DNA of 64,000 nt from Methylomonas montana (GTDB taxonomy: Bacteria > Pseudomonadota > Gammaproteobacteria > Methylococcales > Methylomonadaceae): positions 3,844,001 to 3,908,000 of the forward strand of contig NZ_CP129884.1 in assembly GCF_030490285.1 (NCBI RefSeq), given 5' to 3'. The notes below the pieces were generated by a model. The model ran no database searches and was not told where the DNA came from. It saw nothing but the letters and a program-made list of their open reading frames with translations. Below, one piece after another: positions 19,447-28,143 of this stretch. Each line of letters starts with the position of its first letter. The first letter of the stretch is position 1. The translations under genes were made by a program, and so were the position numbers.

Positions 19447-20946
19447 ATGGCCAGTATCGTTATCACCACGCTCAACGCCCGTTATATTCACAGCGCTTTT
19501 GGCTTGCGTTATCTGTATGCCAATATGGGCAATCTGCAAGCCGATACGGAATTGCTAGAATTCGGCATCCAACAACGGCCGATCGAGATAGTCGAGAAAC
19601 TGTTGCAACAGCAAGCCCGGATTATCGGCTTTGGCGTTTATATCTGGAATGTTGCCGAGATTACCGCCATCGTTTCTATCCTGAAACAAGTCGCGCCGGA
19701 AATCGTTTTGGTGTTAGGCGGACCGGAAGTCAGCCACCCGCCGGATTTACCGGCTGTCGCCGACCTCGCGGACTTCATCATTACTGGCAACGGCGAAATA
19801 AGCTTTCCTGGTTTATGCAAACAATTGCTGGCCGGCGTCAAACCGGAACAAAAAATCGTGACGGGTGAAACCGCGCCGTTGGCGACCTTGGCATCCCCCT
19901 ATCCGCACTACACCGACACCGATATTCGCCAGCGGATTATCTATGTCGAAGCGTCGCGCGGCTGTCCGTTTAAATGCGAATTTTGCCTGTCGTCGCTGGA
20001 TACCACCGCCAAGCCGTTTGCATTGGACACATTTTTGCGGGAAATGGAGACCCTTTACCAACGCGGTGCGCGGCACTTCAAATTCATCGACCGCACCTTT
20101 AATCTTAAAGTCGATAGCAGCGTGGCAATTTTGGAGTTTTTCCTGGCGCACCTAAGCGACGATTTATATCTGCATTTTGAGGTGATTCCAGACAATCTTC
20201 CCGAGCGTCTGAAACAGGCGATCAAGCAATTCCCGCCCGGCGTACTGCAATTTGAAGTCGGCGTGCAAACGTTCGATCCGGCCATTCAACAATTAATCAA
20301 CCGTAAGCAAGACAACCAAAAAACCCAAGCCAATTTAAGCTGGCTACGCCAACATTCAAATGCTCATATCCATGCCGACCTAATTGCCGGCCTGCCTGGC
20401 GATACATTAGGTGGTTTCGGCGCCAGCTTCGATCAACTGATCGCATTAAATCCGCAGGAAATTCAAGTCGGCATATTGAAACGCCTGCGCGGCGCGCCTA
20501 TCAATCGCCATAATCAAGACTACCAATTACGTTACGACCCCAACCCGCCGTATACGATTCTCCATACCCGCGATCTAGGTTTTGCCGACCTGCAACGCAT
20601 CAACCGCTTTGCTCGATTTTGGGACTTAATCGGTAACTCCGGACGTTTTGCCGCAACGCTACCGCTTATTCTTGCCGACCGGCCATTTGCGCGCTTCATG
20701 CAATTCAGCGACGCGTTATATGCATTAACCGACAGCACCTGGCAAATCGCTTTAAAGCGCTTGTTCGAATTGACTTACACTGCGATGATCGAGACATTAG
20801 GGGTGCCTAGTGCGGATACCTTGGTAAACCTAGCTACGGATTACCAGCGTAGCGGCGAAAAAAGCCCGCCCAAGTTTTTACAAACCACCGGGACGGTCGA
20901 AACAAAACGCGGTGTAGCTAATAAGAGGCAAAAGCAATATCTATAA
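19447..20946 (+). CDS. B12-binding radical SAM protein (DUF4080 type)
   Basis: A 499-residue enzyme. Residues about 1-140 form a cobalamin-binding-like Rossmann domain. The radical SAM domain follows with the [4Fe-4S] motif CPFKCEFC in EASRGCPFKCEFCLSSLD, then a DUF4080 C-terminal region. Such proteins resemble methylthiotransferase-like and anaerobic Mg-protoporphyrin cyclase-like enzymes; the substrate is unknown. The B12 domain lacks an obvious DxHxxG motif, as is common in this subgroup. It stands alone, divergent from the DUF445 operon across a 280-bp gap in which I see no gene. Confidence 0.88.
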   Translation: MASIVITTLNARYIHSAFGLRYLYANMGNLQADTELLEFGIQQRPIEIVEKLLQQQARIIGFGVYIWNVAEITAIVSILKQVAPEIVLVLGGPEVSHPPDLPAVADLADFIITGNGEISFPGLCKQLLAGVKPEQKIVTGETAPLATLASPYPHYTDTDIRQRIIYVEASRGCPFKCEFCLSSLDTTAKPFALDTFLREMETLYQRGARHFKFIDRTFNLKVDSSVAILEFFLAHLSDDLYLHFEVIPDNLPERLKQAIKQFPPGVLQFEVGVQTFDPAIQQLINRKQDNQKTQANLSWLRQHSNAHIHADLIAGLPGDTLGGFGASFDQLIALNPQEIQVGILKRLRGAPINRHNQDYQLRYDPNPPYTILHTRDLGFADLQRINRFARFWDLIGNSGRFAATLPLILADRPFARFMQFSDALYALTDSTWQIALKRLFELTYTAMIETLGVPSADTLVNLATDYQRSGEKSPPKFLQTTGTVETKRGVANKRQKQYL

Positions 20947-21076
20947 CCCATAGAATTTGACGATTAGCCTAGGCCGATTACCCGCATTTTGTGTTAAAAA
21001 ATAGATGTAAATTTTGACAACCAAGATGGTAAATTCGACCATTCAATCTACTCTTTACAATTTGCGGATATAAAAA

Positions 21077-21391
21077 ATGACCTTTCCAAAAAGAATTTCT
21101 ATTTTAGCGTTGTTATATCTCACATCAAATGCGGCGTGGTCTGAGCCAGTAAACCTTTGTAAAGTTAAAAGAATTTATGACGACGACATTAATGTTCCTG
21201 TCAAAATTGAATATGAAGATTGTTCGGGAGTAGCCTTTCGTTGGTATGCCAAGGCTTATGTAAAAGCATCTTGTTGGGAAGGCGCTATTGATTTACTCGA
21301 AGGGAAGTGTGAGCTTCATGAAAACGATTACAAGGAAGCTAGCACTGAAAGCCCTGGAACCGAAGAAGCGCAAGAAGAAAAACAGGATTGA
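21077..21391 (+). CDS. Small secreted hypothetical protein
   Basis: A 104-residue protein with a Sec signal peptide (ISILALLYLTSNAAWSEP, cleavage predicted after the AWS segment near residue 22). Four cysteines in the mature part could form two disulfides, and the C-terminal tail is very acidic (ESPGTEEAQEEKQD). I recognise no domain. The gene is more AT-rich than its neighbours, in line with an accessory origin. A GGATAT sequence 5 bp upstream is a weak ribosome site. Confidence 0.6.
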   Translation: MTFPKRISILALLYLTSNAAWSEPVNLCKVKRIYDDDINVPVKIEYEDCSGVAFRWYAKAYVKASCWEGAIDLLEGKCELHENDYKEASTESPGTEEAQEEKQD

Positions 21392-21476
21392 AAACCTTTA
21401 TTGGCTGCTTGTCGGCGAATGGCGCGCATGCCAAATTCAACCGGGGTATTTCAAGGTTCGTCCGCTCTATTGCGGC

Positions 21477-21503
21477 AAACAAGCTACCCTTTCGAGCTTG
21501 TTT
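21477..21503. repeat. Inverted repeat hairpin
   Basis: A 9-bp perfect inverted repeat (AAACAAGCT / AGCTTGTTT) with a 9-nt loop lies 86 bp after the small secreted protein gene. The right arm supplies a short T run, so it may act as a weak terminator. The surrounding 170 bp (21392-21565) contain no gene I can support. Confidence 0.5.
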
Positions 21504-21589
21504 CCGGGCTTAATTTACTTGTAATTTTAGATTGAATAACCTGACAAAGCCTACCCGCAAAGAGTTATGCCACACCTTCCTGTTAGCGG

Positions 21590-21782
21590 CTTGTCCCAGG
21601 CTTTGGCTTCGACCACCGCCAGTTTGAGGTTGCGATGCTCCAACATATAGTCGGCAGACAGCGCCTTGCCTCGTTTACCGTGGCCTTCCAGCCTGCCTAG
21701 TGTGTCAGGTAGCGACTACCTTCCACCACGCCCCAGCCAGCCACTTTCAGGGCCGGAAGAGTCGGGTTTCGGCTTCGTTCAT
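21590..21782 (-). pseudogene. hsdR: hsdR remnant (type I restriction subunit, N-terminal fragment)
   Basis: Translating the minus strand in two frames gives MNEAETR, then ALKVAGWGVVEGSRY, then GRLEGHGKRGKALSADYMLE and HRNLKLAVVEAKAWDKPLT. This is the N terminus of a type I restriction HsdR subunit, including its PD-(D/E)XK nuclease core (ADYML and VEAKAWD). The fragment is broken by a small deletion and a stop, and it ends after about 70 codons; the helicase part is absent. Its ATG directly abuts the TAA of the DUF262 gene, so the two once formed, or were joined into, one defence transcript. Confidence 0.8.
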
Positions 21783-23582
21783 TTATAGAGCCGAGAACCA
21801 GATTTTGATTTTTAACGCCATCAACTTACGGCGCTCTTCCAAAAACTCGCTGAATTCTTTGATCTCACCGTCCAACATGGAAGCAGGAATACAATTCGTC
21901 GCCAAATTTGCAATGAGTTCGTCGCGGTTAGTGATGCCGCCGTACTTCTTTGCGCCTCCCTCGCATTGCGCTTTCAACTCAGCAAAATAGACTGTGGGCG
22001 ATTTTGCGCCAATCGCAATGTTGATCTCGCTCTGAGCGATCACATAGTTCGCAATTTGGTTATAGGTGCCGCGCGACAGACCCTTTTCATCCTTCAGAAA
22101 TTTGCGCGGATAAACATGATGCACATCGGCACGGTTTAACAGTAAATCGGTAACTGTAATATCTCGGGACAAAAAGCCTTTATCGCCCAGCTTGACTTGA
22201 GCCGCTTGATAGCACAAAAAGTACGGGCTGTTGATCGACGACGTATCCATAAACTGCGGCAACATGCCAGTCCAGAAACTGTCGGGCAATTCGTTCGGTA
22301 TCACCGATTCGATGTAGCTCACCAAGCCACGGCTGCTAATCTGCCGAATGTCGAAATCGAACGTTGACTCCGGTGACCCGCTGTAACGACCGCGCAGCAT
22401 CGACATGACAAACCAGCGTCGAACAATACGTTCCAAGTCAGCCGCAGGCACATTTTCCGCTCGACCACGTAGATAGACGATATAGGCAAAATTGACCACG
22501 TTGCGGCCACCGATCAAACCACTGGTGACGAAACCGGCGAAACGCAGAATCATCGTGATACGGTCAAAATGAGTCTTGTTAATGAATGCAAAAATCCCGT
22601 TCTTCAAACGACCAAATGATGCTTCGGCGATAGCGTCTTCAAATTGCTTGGTTTCAAAGTTTCTGCCTGAAAGCAACGCCACTAAGTCCTGCAACTTACC
22701 CCGGCCAAACTCCGATGTGAATGCCACGCGCAGCATGTCGGTATAGGTCGGATCGTAAATGTCGTCGTTAACGTCGGCGATCCATTTCATCTTGTCGAAA
22801 AACTCTGAACCGACAAAAGCCGTGTCATTCTTCTTAATTTTGCTGATGAACTCAGGCGCAATAGCAAGGTGACAAAAATAATCGATGGCCTTACGCAACA
22901 GATTGCCACCATAGGTTTCATTCACCGCGATTTTCGACATGGCAAAGTCGGCTTGCGACAGTGGCGACCCCGCAGAATTGACCCGAATAAAAATCTCCGT
23001 CACGGTCTCAATGTCTAAATCTTCAGCCAGTTCTATGATCCCGACATGGTTATGGACGATCCCGCGCAGCTTTTCAATGATTTTGAATATCTTGTCTTGT
23101 GTACAGTCTTGGTTGGTCCTACAGTAATCGCTGACTAGCTGAAAAACACTGGTGGCAGGGTTGAACACGCACGCCACGTCCGGTATCCAAGCCACATTTT
23201 TACGGATAGCCGGGTTAGCCACTTCAAAGGTTTCTTCCTGCGGATTGAAGGCAATGCGAATCTGCACCGTCTCATAATCTTCGTTCAATACTTCCACACC
23301 CAGCAAAGACGCCATCAACGCGGTGACCCGTTGTTGACCGTCGATCAAAATGCGTTTGCCGGTCGAGGTCGTACCGTCCTTCAGTTTGACATTCGGATTG
23401 CGCCATGCAATCAAATACCCTACAGGATAACCTTGGTATAGCGAATCCAGTAAGTTACGTACCTTGGTCGCTTCCCAAACAAACGGCCGCTGAATTTCGG
23501 GGATGGCAATCTCGCCAGACTTTACCCAGGTTAGCAGTGTTTCAATCGGGTGCGGGGTGACTGAGTAACGCTGGGTAGACAT
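21783..23582 (-). CDS. DUF262 protein, GmrSD-like type IV restriction endonuclease
   Basis: A 599-residue protein. The N-terminal DUF262 domain (about 10-240) has the ParB-like motif [13 protein letters not shown] preceded by [11 protein letters not shown]. The C terminus (about 490-560) has an HNH-like motif, [11 protein letters not shown] followed by [18 protein letters not shown], as in DUF1524/HNH nucleases. Single-chain GmrSD-type enzymes cut phage DNA with modified (glucosylated) cytosine using NTPs; target specificity here is unknown. It has no intact partner gene. It is followed by an hsdR relic and preceded by a broken toxin-antitoxin module, so it belongs to a small defence patch near tRNA-Arg. 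Confidence 0.88.
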   Translation of the reverse strand: MSTQRYSVTPHPIETLLTWVKSGEIAIPEIQRPFVWEATKVRNLLDSLYQGYPVGYLIAWRNPNVKLKDGTTSTGKRILIDGQQRVTALMASLLGVEVLNEDYETVQIRIAFNPQEETFEVANPAIRKNVAWIPDVACVFNPATSVFQLVSDYCRTNQDCTQDKIFKIIEKLRGIVHNHVGIIELAEDLDIETVTEIFIRVNSAGSPLSQADFAMSKIAVNETYGGNLLRKAIDYFCHLAIAPEFISKIKKNDTAFVGSEFFDKMKWIADVNDDIYDPTYTDMLRVAFTSEFGRGKLQDLVALLSGRNFETKQFEDAIAEASFGRLKNGIFAFINKTHFDRITMILRFAGFVTSGLIGGRNVVNFAYIVYLRGRAENVPAADLERIVRRWFVMSMLRGRYSGSPESTFDFDIRQISSRGLVSYIESVIPNELPDSFWTGMLPQFMDTSSINSPYFLCYQAAQVKLGDKGFLSRDITVTDLLLNRADVHHVYPRKFLKDEKGLSRGTYNQIANYVIAQSEINIAIGAKSPTVYFAELKAQCEGGAKKYGGITNRDELIANLATNCIPASMLDGEIKEFSEFLEERRKLMALKIKIWFSAL

Positions 23583-23635
23583 TTATTAACTCCGTTTAAT
23601 TGAAAGTATCAGCGTCGTTGAGCGCGCTTATTTTA

Positions 23636-24096
23636 CTAGTGGGTGGCTTGAAAACTCGGCGACTGCAACGCATCAGCGGGCGACAGAATGTGTACGCCCA
23701 AGGGTTGTAAATCGTTTGCCAGCACCAACAAATCCTGATCGCCGGTAAAACTAGCCAAGGTGTGTTGGCAACCAGTGCCGCGCGGATGAATTTATCGTCG
23801 TATGGGTCGCGCGAAAAGGTTTGTTGCTCGATTTCCGCTGACACCGTGCCCCAAAAAGGCGGCAGTGTCGACATCGCGTAACAATTGCTTGCGGTGTTCC
23901 AGGTTCAAGTACCGATCGAATTTGGGGCGCCATAAGCGTTCCTGCAATTCGGCAAAGTAGCTAACGTGAAAACCGGCCGACCATGCCTGACCACCTGCCG
24001 GGTCAACAACGCCGGTGCGCCGGCATTGCTCAGGAAACCGCTGATCCAGACGTTGGTGTCGACGACAGCGAGGAGTCCTAAGTTTTCAGCTTTCAT
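23636..24096 (-). pseudogene. PIN-domain toxin, frameshifted
   Basis: The N terminus reads VVDTNVWISGFLSNAGAPAL, a PIN-domain ribonuclease of the COG1569/VapC-like type. The frame is lost three times: after about residue 45 (one base missing), near FLGH/FWGT (one extra base), and near NTPWL/TLASF (another shift). All three downstream frames remain recognisable: FAELQERLWRPKFDRYLN, then SRDPYDDKFIRAALVAN, then TGDQDLLVLANDLQPLGVH. Recombining the frames gives an almost complete toxin of about 150 residues. As read it cannot yield an active PIN nuclease. Its ATG overlaps the antitoxin stop by 11 bp. Confidence 0.85.
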
Positions 24097-24337
24097 CCGC
24101 CAGCAACTGCTCGAGGATTTCCGGTGTCATGCCGGCTTTCTCGACTGCATCGGCGGTTTCGTCCATGGTTTTGCTCAGGCGGTCGGCGTAAAAGGTTCGC
24201 ATGGCTTCGTAATCTTCAGCACTGACCATCACGCCGACCACGCGATCATGGCGTGTCACTCGTACCGGTTCGCGCTGGGCGATGTCGAGAAATTCGCCAA
24301 AACGGGTTTTGGCTTCGTTGGCGGTAAAGGTTTGCAT
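24086..24337 (-). CDS. Phd/YefM-family antitoxin
   Basis: An 83-residue antitoxin, MQTFTANEAKTRFGEFLD. The Phd/YefM DNA-binding fold covers residues 1-55 (PVRVTRHDRVVGVMVSAEDYEAM). A helical C-terminal tail (about 56-83) would wrap the PIN toxin. It is intact and overlaps the start of the frameshifted toxin gene, the normal antitoxin-first order. With no functional toxin it may persist as a DNA-binding orphan or as an anti-addiction factor. Confidence 0.88.
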   Translation of the reverse strand: MQTFTANEAKTRFGEFLDIAQREPVRVTRHDRVVGVMVSAEDYEAMRTFYADRLSKTMDETADAVEKAGMTPEILEQLLADES

Positions 24338-24562
24338 GGTAGGGTAGCGCCCTGAGGATGGCGGCGTATTGCGACTAATCTAGTCCAAATCGTTCGATCA
24401 GGTCAACTTAAACGTCAGAAGTCCCCTACCTTAAAGCTTGCCGCTGAAAGCCTGATGTAGCAGGGATTTTTCAGGTCAGCGCGCGAAAAGTAGCGCTATG
24501 ATGAAGGCTCACCGAATGGTGATATAACCTGTTGAACACAAAGTGTTTTTGACGTTTTTCTA

Positions 24563-24639
24563 TGGCGTCCCGGATACGATTCGAACGTACGACCTGTCCC
24601 TTAGGAGGGGACCGCTCTATCCTACTGAGCTACCGGGAC
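24563..24639 (-). tRNA. tRNA-Arg (anticodon CCT)
   Basis: A complete 77-nt cloverleaf on the minus strand, including an encoded CCA end. The acceptor stem pairs GTCCCGG with CCGGGAC, the anticodon arm is GTCCC-CTCCTAA-GGGAC with anticodon CCT, and the T loop reads GTTCGAATC. The 3' end faces the DUF262/hsdR/toxin patch. tRNA 3' ends are common integration sites, but I see no duplicated 3' end that would mark an att site. Confidence 0.97.
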
Positions 24640-24669
24640 GTTGGGCGGCAATTCTACCATAGCGAGAGA

Positions 24670-25452
24670 CTAGGCTTTCTGTTTTCTGATCTCAACCCGC
24701 TCCAGCGAGGTAATAAAATAAGACAGCTTTGATTGGCTTTTTGAGGATAGATTTTCGAAAAGCCCGCCAATTTGAACTTTCGATGAGCCCGCCGAGGCTG
24801 ACTTGACAAAACGTACCGACAAATCGAAGTCCATTACATAATTTTCAAAATTGATTTGGCAATTTTTAATCCTGTCGCCGCGCTGTACCCTGGCTCTGTT
24901 AATCGGCACACTGATACCGGCCCCGCCTCTCGACAAATCAAAAAGATAACCGCCGATTGATATACCCGTGCGCTGTACGACACCGCCAAACGGAATATCG
25001 ATAGAACTGATTTCCAACCGCGGCGAACGCCTGCGCTGTGGATAAAAAATGCGCTCCGGCAATGGTGCCTTGTAATAGTTGATACCGCGGGAATGACCGA
25101 TTTCAATATCCGTCAGATTGAACGATAAATGTATACCTTTATGAAAGGTAGAGAGTTTTAGCGATCTGCTGTGCAACAAAAGGTCGTTACCGTGTTTGGG
25201 CATTAGCTCATCGAGAATAATGGAATTTTTATCCAACTTAACCCCAAGTATCGACGAGCTGAAATCCTCAGCCGAACCGTCGACCTGAACACTACACAAG
25301 GGTGAACTATTTTCGATTTCGCAAAGTAACTTGGCGATTTTTTCTTGATCGGTAAGAAAGTTAGGATTTTCAAAAGTTAACAGATCGTCTTCGCTGGAAA
25401 CAGGCGCCGACTCAATCGGTTTTGAAAATAAATGCTTAAGTTTTCCCAGCAT
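24670..25452 (-). CDS. ycgR: PilZ-domain flagellar brake protein (YcgR/FlgZ-like)
   Basis: A 260-residue protein of YcgR architecture: an N-terminal YcgR domain (about 30-135) and a C-terminal PilZ domain. The cyclic-di-GMP motifs are visible as RRRSPR (RxxxR, about residue 140) and DLSRGGAGI (D/NxSxxG, about residue 172). When c-di-GMP is bound, YcgR proteins slow the flagellar motor. It is the last gene of flgA-flgM-flgN-ycgR, the same order as flgMN-flgZ in pseudomonads. Diguanylate cyclase and HD-GYP genes elsewhere in the window could set its ligand level. Confidence 0.9.
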   Translation of the reverse strand: MLGKLKHLFSKPIESAPVSSEDDLLTFENPNFLTDQEKIAKLLCEIENSSPLCSVQVDGSAEDFSSSILGVKLDKNSIILDELMPKHGNDLLLHSRSLKLSTFHKGIHLSFNLTDIEIGHSRGINYYKAPLPERIFYPQRRRSPRLEISSIDIPFGGVVQRTGISIGGYLFDLSRGGAGISVPINRARVQRGDRIKNCQINFENYVMDFDLSVRFVKSASAGSSKVQIGGLFENLSSKSQSKLSYFITSLERVEIRKQKA

Positions 25453-25487
25453 GCGAAGCGGCCTATCTATTGATTTAGGCGAGCAGT

Positions 25488-25982
25488 CTACACTGAAATT
25501 AATGTGTGCGAAAACAGCTCGTTTCGGGTGACGCCGTCAGGCCCATACGTCGCTGCTAATGGCGATTTGCCTCTAAGAATTTGCAGCGATCGCTGAGTAT
25601 GCCGACTCAGCAACGCAATGCTAGCGCCGTTTTGTTCGTTAACGGCCCGGCATTTTTCGGCAAGCTTGGAGATACGATGCCAGCAATTCCAGGTCTCGGA
25701 TATATCGATGCCCGTCTCTTTGGCTTTGATAAGATAAGTTTTGATGCCGTCGTTACCGATCGCCAACTGCTCGGTGGCAAGCACCTGACCCAGTTGCTTG
25801 GTGAATTGCTCAAGTTGAACAACCAGATCTTTTTTATTGGCGGCAATCGCCGAAATAACGTCCGGATCGACTGTTTGTTTTAGTTTATCGGATTCGGCAT
25901 TTAACAACTCAAGCAAATTCTGCGTGACGTTTAAACCGTTGTTCAATAATTTTTCGGTGATTAAATAGGTTTTCTCTATCAT
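25488..25982 (-). CDS. flgN: Flagellar export chaperone FlgN
   Basis: A 164-residue, mostly helical protein. FlgN chaperones the hook-filament junction proteins FlgK and FlgL to the export gate. The sequence (LNNGLNVTQNLLELLNAESDKLK, HRISKLAEKCRAVNEQNGA) is diverged, as is normal for FlgN. Identification relies on size, helix content and position 4 bp after flgM. Its clients flgK and flgL are encoded at 36.5-39 kb. Confidence 0.88.
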   Translation of the reverse strand: MIEKTYLITEKLLNNGLNVTQNLLELLNAESDKLKQTVDPDVISAIAANKKDLVVQLEQFTKQLGQVLATEQLAIGNDGIKTYLIKAKETGIDISETWNCWHRISKLAEKCRAVNEQNGASIALLSRHTQRSLQILRGKSPLAATYGPDGVTRNELFSHTLISV

Positions 25983-25986
25983 GGCG

Positions 25987-26292
25987 TCATGAGCTATTAG
26001 TTAACTGTTTTTCGAATTGCAATATTTTCCCGGCAACGCTCTCGGCATTGACCTGATAGCTGCCTTCCTGCAATGCCGCTTTTATAGCTGCAACACGATC
26101 CTCGTTCACCACGGAAGCAGCAGCGCTTGCGGCGGTAGCCGACTTAATATCCTGCGCGGCCGCGGTGATCTCGACTGTGTCCGCAGAGAGCCCATTTGCA
26201 AGCTTCTCTTTAAGTCCGACCGAGTCTTTAACCGCTGATTTTGCCGGCAGCGGAGCACCAACAGGGTTACCGGTGATGGATTCGATAGCCAT
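25987..26292 (-). CDS. flgM: Anti-sigma-28 factor FlgM
   Basis: A 101-residue protein, MAIESITGNPVG, with the conserved C-terminal sigma-28 binding region (VNEDRVAAIKAALQEGSYQVNAESVAGKIL divided over about residues 62-92). FlgM holds FliA until the hook-basal body is complete, when it is exported. A sigma-28 promoter match lies just upstream, so FlgM would be made under the factor it inhibits, the usual feedback. Confidence 0.93.
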   Translation of the reverse strand: MAIESITGNPVGAPLPAKSAVKDSVGLKEKLANGLSADTVEITAAAQDIKSATAASAAASVVNEDRVAAIKAALQEGSYQVNAESVAGKILQFEKQLTNSS

Positions 26293-26326
26293 GACGAAAT
26301 TCCTAAATGAGTTTTATCTGAAGCAT

Positions 26327-26353
26327 TTAGCGGCATCATCATAAATTCCTTTA
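26327..26353 (-). promoter_or_regulatory. flgM: Sigma-28 (FliA) promoter of flgM
   Basis: On the minus strand TAAA (26353-26350), a 15-nt spacer and GCCGCTAA (26334-26327) match the sigma-28 consensus TAAA-N15-GCCGATAA with one mismatch. It lies 35 bp upstream of flgM, in the gap after flgA, so flgMN-ycgR can be expressed late independently of flgA. Confidence 0.82.
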
Positions 26354-26361
26354 ATAGTCGA

Positions 26362-27063
26362 TTAAAAATAAACCGAAACCTGACCGGCATCGACGACAGT
26401 CGCCTGTATCACCCGTTGCGACGACATATTTTTCACATTGATTTTCTGGCCCTTGGCACCATCCGCCATCGCGGTACCGATCGCGCTGATCAACATACCG
26501 GCCTTGGCCGATTGAATCGTTACCCGCTCACCTCTTTTCACCAGCGTCAAATCGGCATAATGCTGTCTATTAAGTACACTGCCGGCAGGAATGTTGCGGA
26601 CAGCCTGCTTATTAACGATATCTTCCGGCTCGACCAAATAACCTTGTTGCAATAAGCCGGTGTCGCGAGCCTCAACACCGAGATACTCCGCACGAATAAT
26701 ATCGTTACGATTCAGGGACTTTTTCAATACCAACACATCTTTAAAGGCCTTCACAGACACCGTGCTATAAATCGTCCACCCTTTCTCGCCATGGCATCGC
26801 ACCCCAACCGTATTCCGGCCGGGTTTAATGTCGCCGGATTGGCCAAAGACCTGCAAAGCTTGCTCGCACTGCGGTAGTTGCAGATGCGGATCGATTTGCA
26901 CTCCGCCGATTTCATACTTGCCCCCTGGCTCAAGGCTTGCATTTACATATTGGTTAACCGAATTCTGAATCGACGGCACCGATTGCATCGGTGCCGCGCA
27001 CACCATTTCGGAAGCCAGCTGCAAAATGAACAGAAATTTAATGTTCTTCATATTAGTCGCCAT
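26362..27063 (-). CDS. flgA: Flagellar P-ring assembly chaperone FlgA
   Basis: A 233-residue periplasmic chaperone needed to assemble FlgI into the P ring. There is an N-terminal signal peptide (KNIKFLFILQLASEMVCAAP). The SAF domain (about residues 105-165, with VLKKSLNRNDIIRAEYLGVE) is followed by the C-terminal FlgA domain (GERVTIQSAKAGMLISAIGTAMADGAKGQ divided over about 175-205). ATG at 27051 is an equally good start. It is divergent from cheV, with sigma-54-like sequence upstream. Confidence 0.93.
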   Translation of the reverse strand: MATNMKNIKFLFILQLASEMVCAAPMQSVPSIQNSVNQYVNASLEPGGKYEIGGVQIDPHLQLPQCEQALQVFGQSGDIKPGRNTVGVRCHGEKGWTIYSTVSVKAFKDVLVLKKSLNRNDIIRAEYLGVEARDTGLLQQGYLVEPEDIVNKQAVRNIPAGSVLNRQHYADLTLVKRGERVTIQSAKAGMLISAIGTAMADGAKGQKINVKNMSSQRVIQATVVDAGQVSVYF

Positions 27064-27087
27064 TTTTTTGACTCACACCATAGCTTG

Positions 27088-27104
27088 AGCACAAAACATA
27101 CCAA
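27088..27104 (-). promoter_or_regulatory. flgA: Candidate sigma-54 promoter of flgA
   Basis: On the minus strand TTGGTATG-N4-GTGCT has GG and GC exactly 10 bp apart, as required at -24/-12, and matches TGGCACG-N4-TTGCW at most key bases. It is placed 25-41 bp upstream of flgA, consistent with FleQ-type control of class II polar-flagellum genes. Confidence 0.55.
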
Positions 27105-27112
27105 TAATTTTC

Positions 27113-27139
27113 TAAAGTAAAACAAAGCAAAGTCGCTAT
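27113..27139 (+). promoter_or_regulatory. cheV: Candidate sigma-28 promoter of cheV
   Basis: TAAA (27113-27116), a 15-nt spacer and GTCGCTAT (27132-27139) resemble sigma-28 promoters, with 5 of 8 matches in the -10 region. An overlapping TATAAT (27137-27142) could instead serve the vegetative sigma factor. It lies 31 bp upstream of cheV. Confidence 0.35.
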
Positions 27140-27169
27140 AATTGCGATCAGCGTATTTCAGGGGGTTTT

Positions 27170-28102
27170 ATGGCCGGAGTGTTAGAGGGAGTCGATCAGC
27201 GCACCAAACTGGCAGGTCACAATAGATTCGAATTACTGTTGTTTAAACTGGTCAGCAAACAGCGTTTTGGAATTAACGTTTTTAAAGTCCAAGAAGTCAT
27301 TCAATGCCCACCTTTAACCCAAATTCCCAATTCCCACTCGGTGATTTGCGGAGTCGCTCACCTGCGCGGTAAAACCATTCCGGTATTGGATTTGTCCATG
27401 GCTATCGGCATGCGACCCTTAGCGCGCGACACCGGCTGTTACGTGATCGTCACCGAGTACAATCGCTCGATTCAAGGCTTTCTGGTCGGCTCGGTAGACC
27501 GGATCATCAACATCGGCTGGGAACAAGTTAAAGCCCCCCCCAGCGGTGCCGGTAAAGAAAGCTATCTGACCGCCGTTACCGAAATTGAGGGCGAGTTGAT
27601 CGAAGTGATCGATGTCGAAAAGGTCATGAAAGAAGTCATCGGCGGCCGCGAAGACGCCTCCGCAGACGCCATCGACGCCGATGTGAGCGGCAAAAACGAT
27701 CATATCCTGGTGGTCGACGATTCCTCGGTCGCCAGAAATCAGGTGAAAAGAGTCTGCCAACAAATTGGCATAGAATGCACACTGCTCAAAGATGGCCAGG
27801 AAGCCTGGGATCATTTGAACACGCTGGTCGCCGAAGGCATCAATATTCAGGATCGTTATTCAATGATCATTTCCGACGTGGAAATGCCGCGCATGGATGG
27901 CTATACCCTGGCCACCAAAATCAAGGCCGACCCAAACATGAAACAGGTCTACCTGATTCTGCACACCTCGTTGAGCGGCGTATTTAACACCGCGATGGTT
28001 CAAAAAGTCGGCGCCAACGAATTTTTGGCTAAGTTCGATCCCGATTCCTTAATGCATTCTATTCAGCAACAACTCAAGCTTTATCATGCCGCGCGCAACT
28101 GA
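27170..28102 (+). CDS. cheV: Chemotaxis coupling/adaptation protein CheV
   Basis: A 310-residue protein with an N-terminal CheW domain (about 20-160) that couples receptors to CheA, and a C-terminal receiver domain (about 172-305). The receiver has VVDDSS, phospho-acceptor Asp in MIISDVEMPRMDG and Lys in FLAKFDPDSL. Phosphorylation by CheA is thought to give adaptation. It begins the rightward cheV-cheR-flgB block, the order seen in Pseudomonas and Vibrio polar-flagellar clusters. Confidence 0.94.
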   Translation: MAGVLEGVDQRTKLAGHNRFELLLFKLVSKQRFGINVFKVQEVIQCPPLTQIPNSHSVICGVAHLRGKTIPVLDLSMAIGMRPLARDTGCYVIVTEYNRSIQGFLVGSVDRIINIGWEQVKAPPSGAGKESYLTAVTEIEGELIEVIDVEKVMKEVIGGREDASADAIDADVSGKNDHILVVDDSSVARNQVKRVCQQIGIECTLLKDGQEAWDHLNTLVAEGINIQDRYSMIISDVEMPRMDGYTLATKIKADPNMKQVYLILHTSLSGVFNTAMVQKVGANEFLAKFDPDSLMHSIQQQLKLYHAARN

Positions 28103-28143
28103 CAAAAAAAACCTCATCTCCCGCTCCATCGCTTAATCTAAAC

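Noticed and set aside
21477-21503. CRISPR-like repeat
   Set aside because: It is a single inverted repeat, with no direct repeats or spacers. I noticed no regular array elsewhere in the window.
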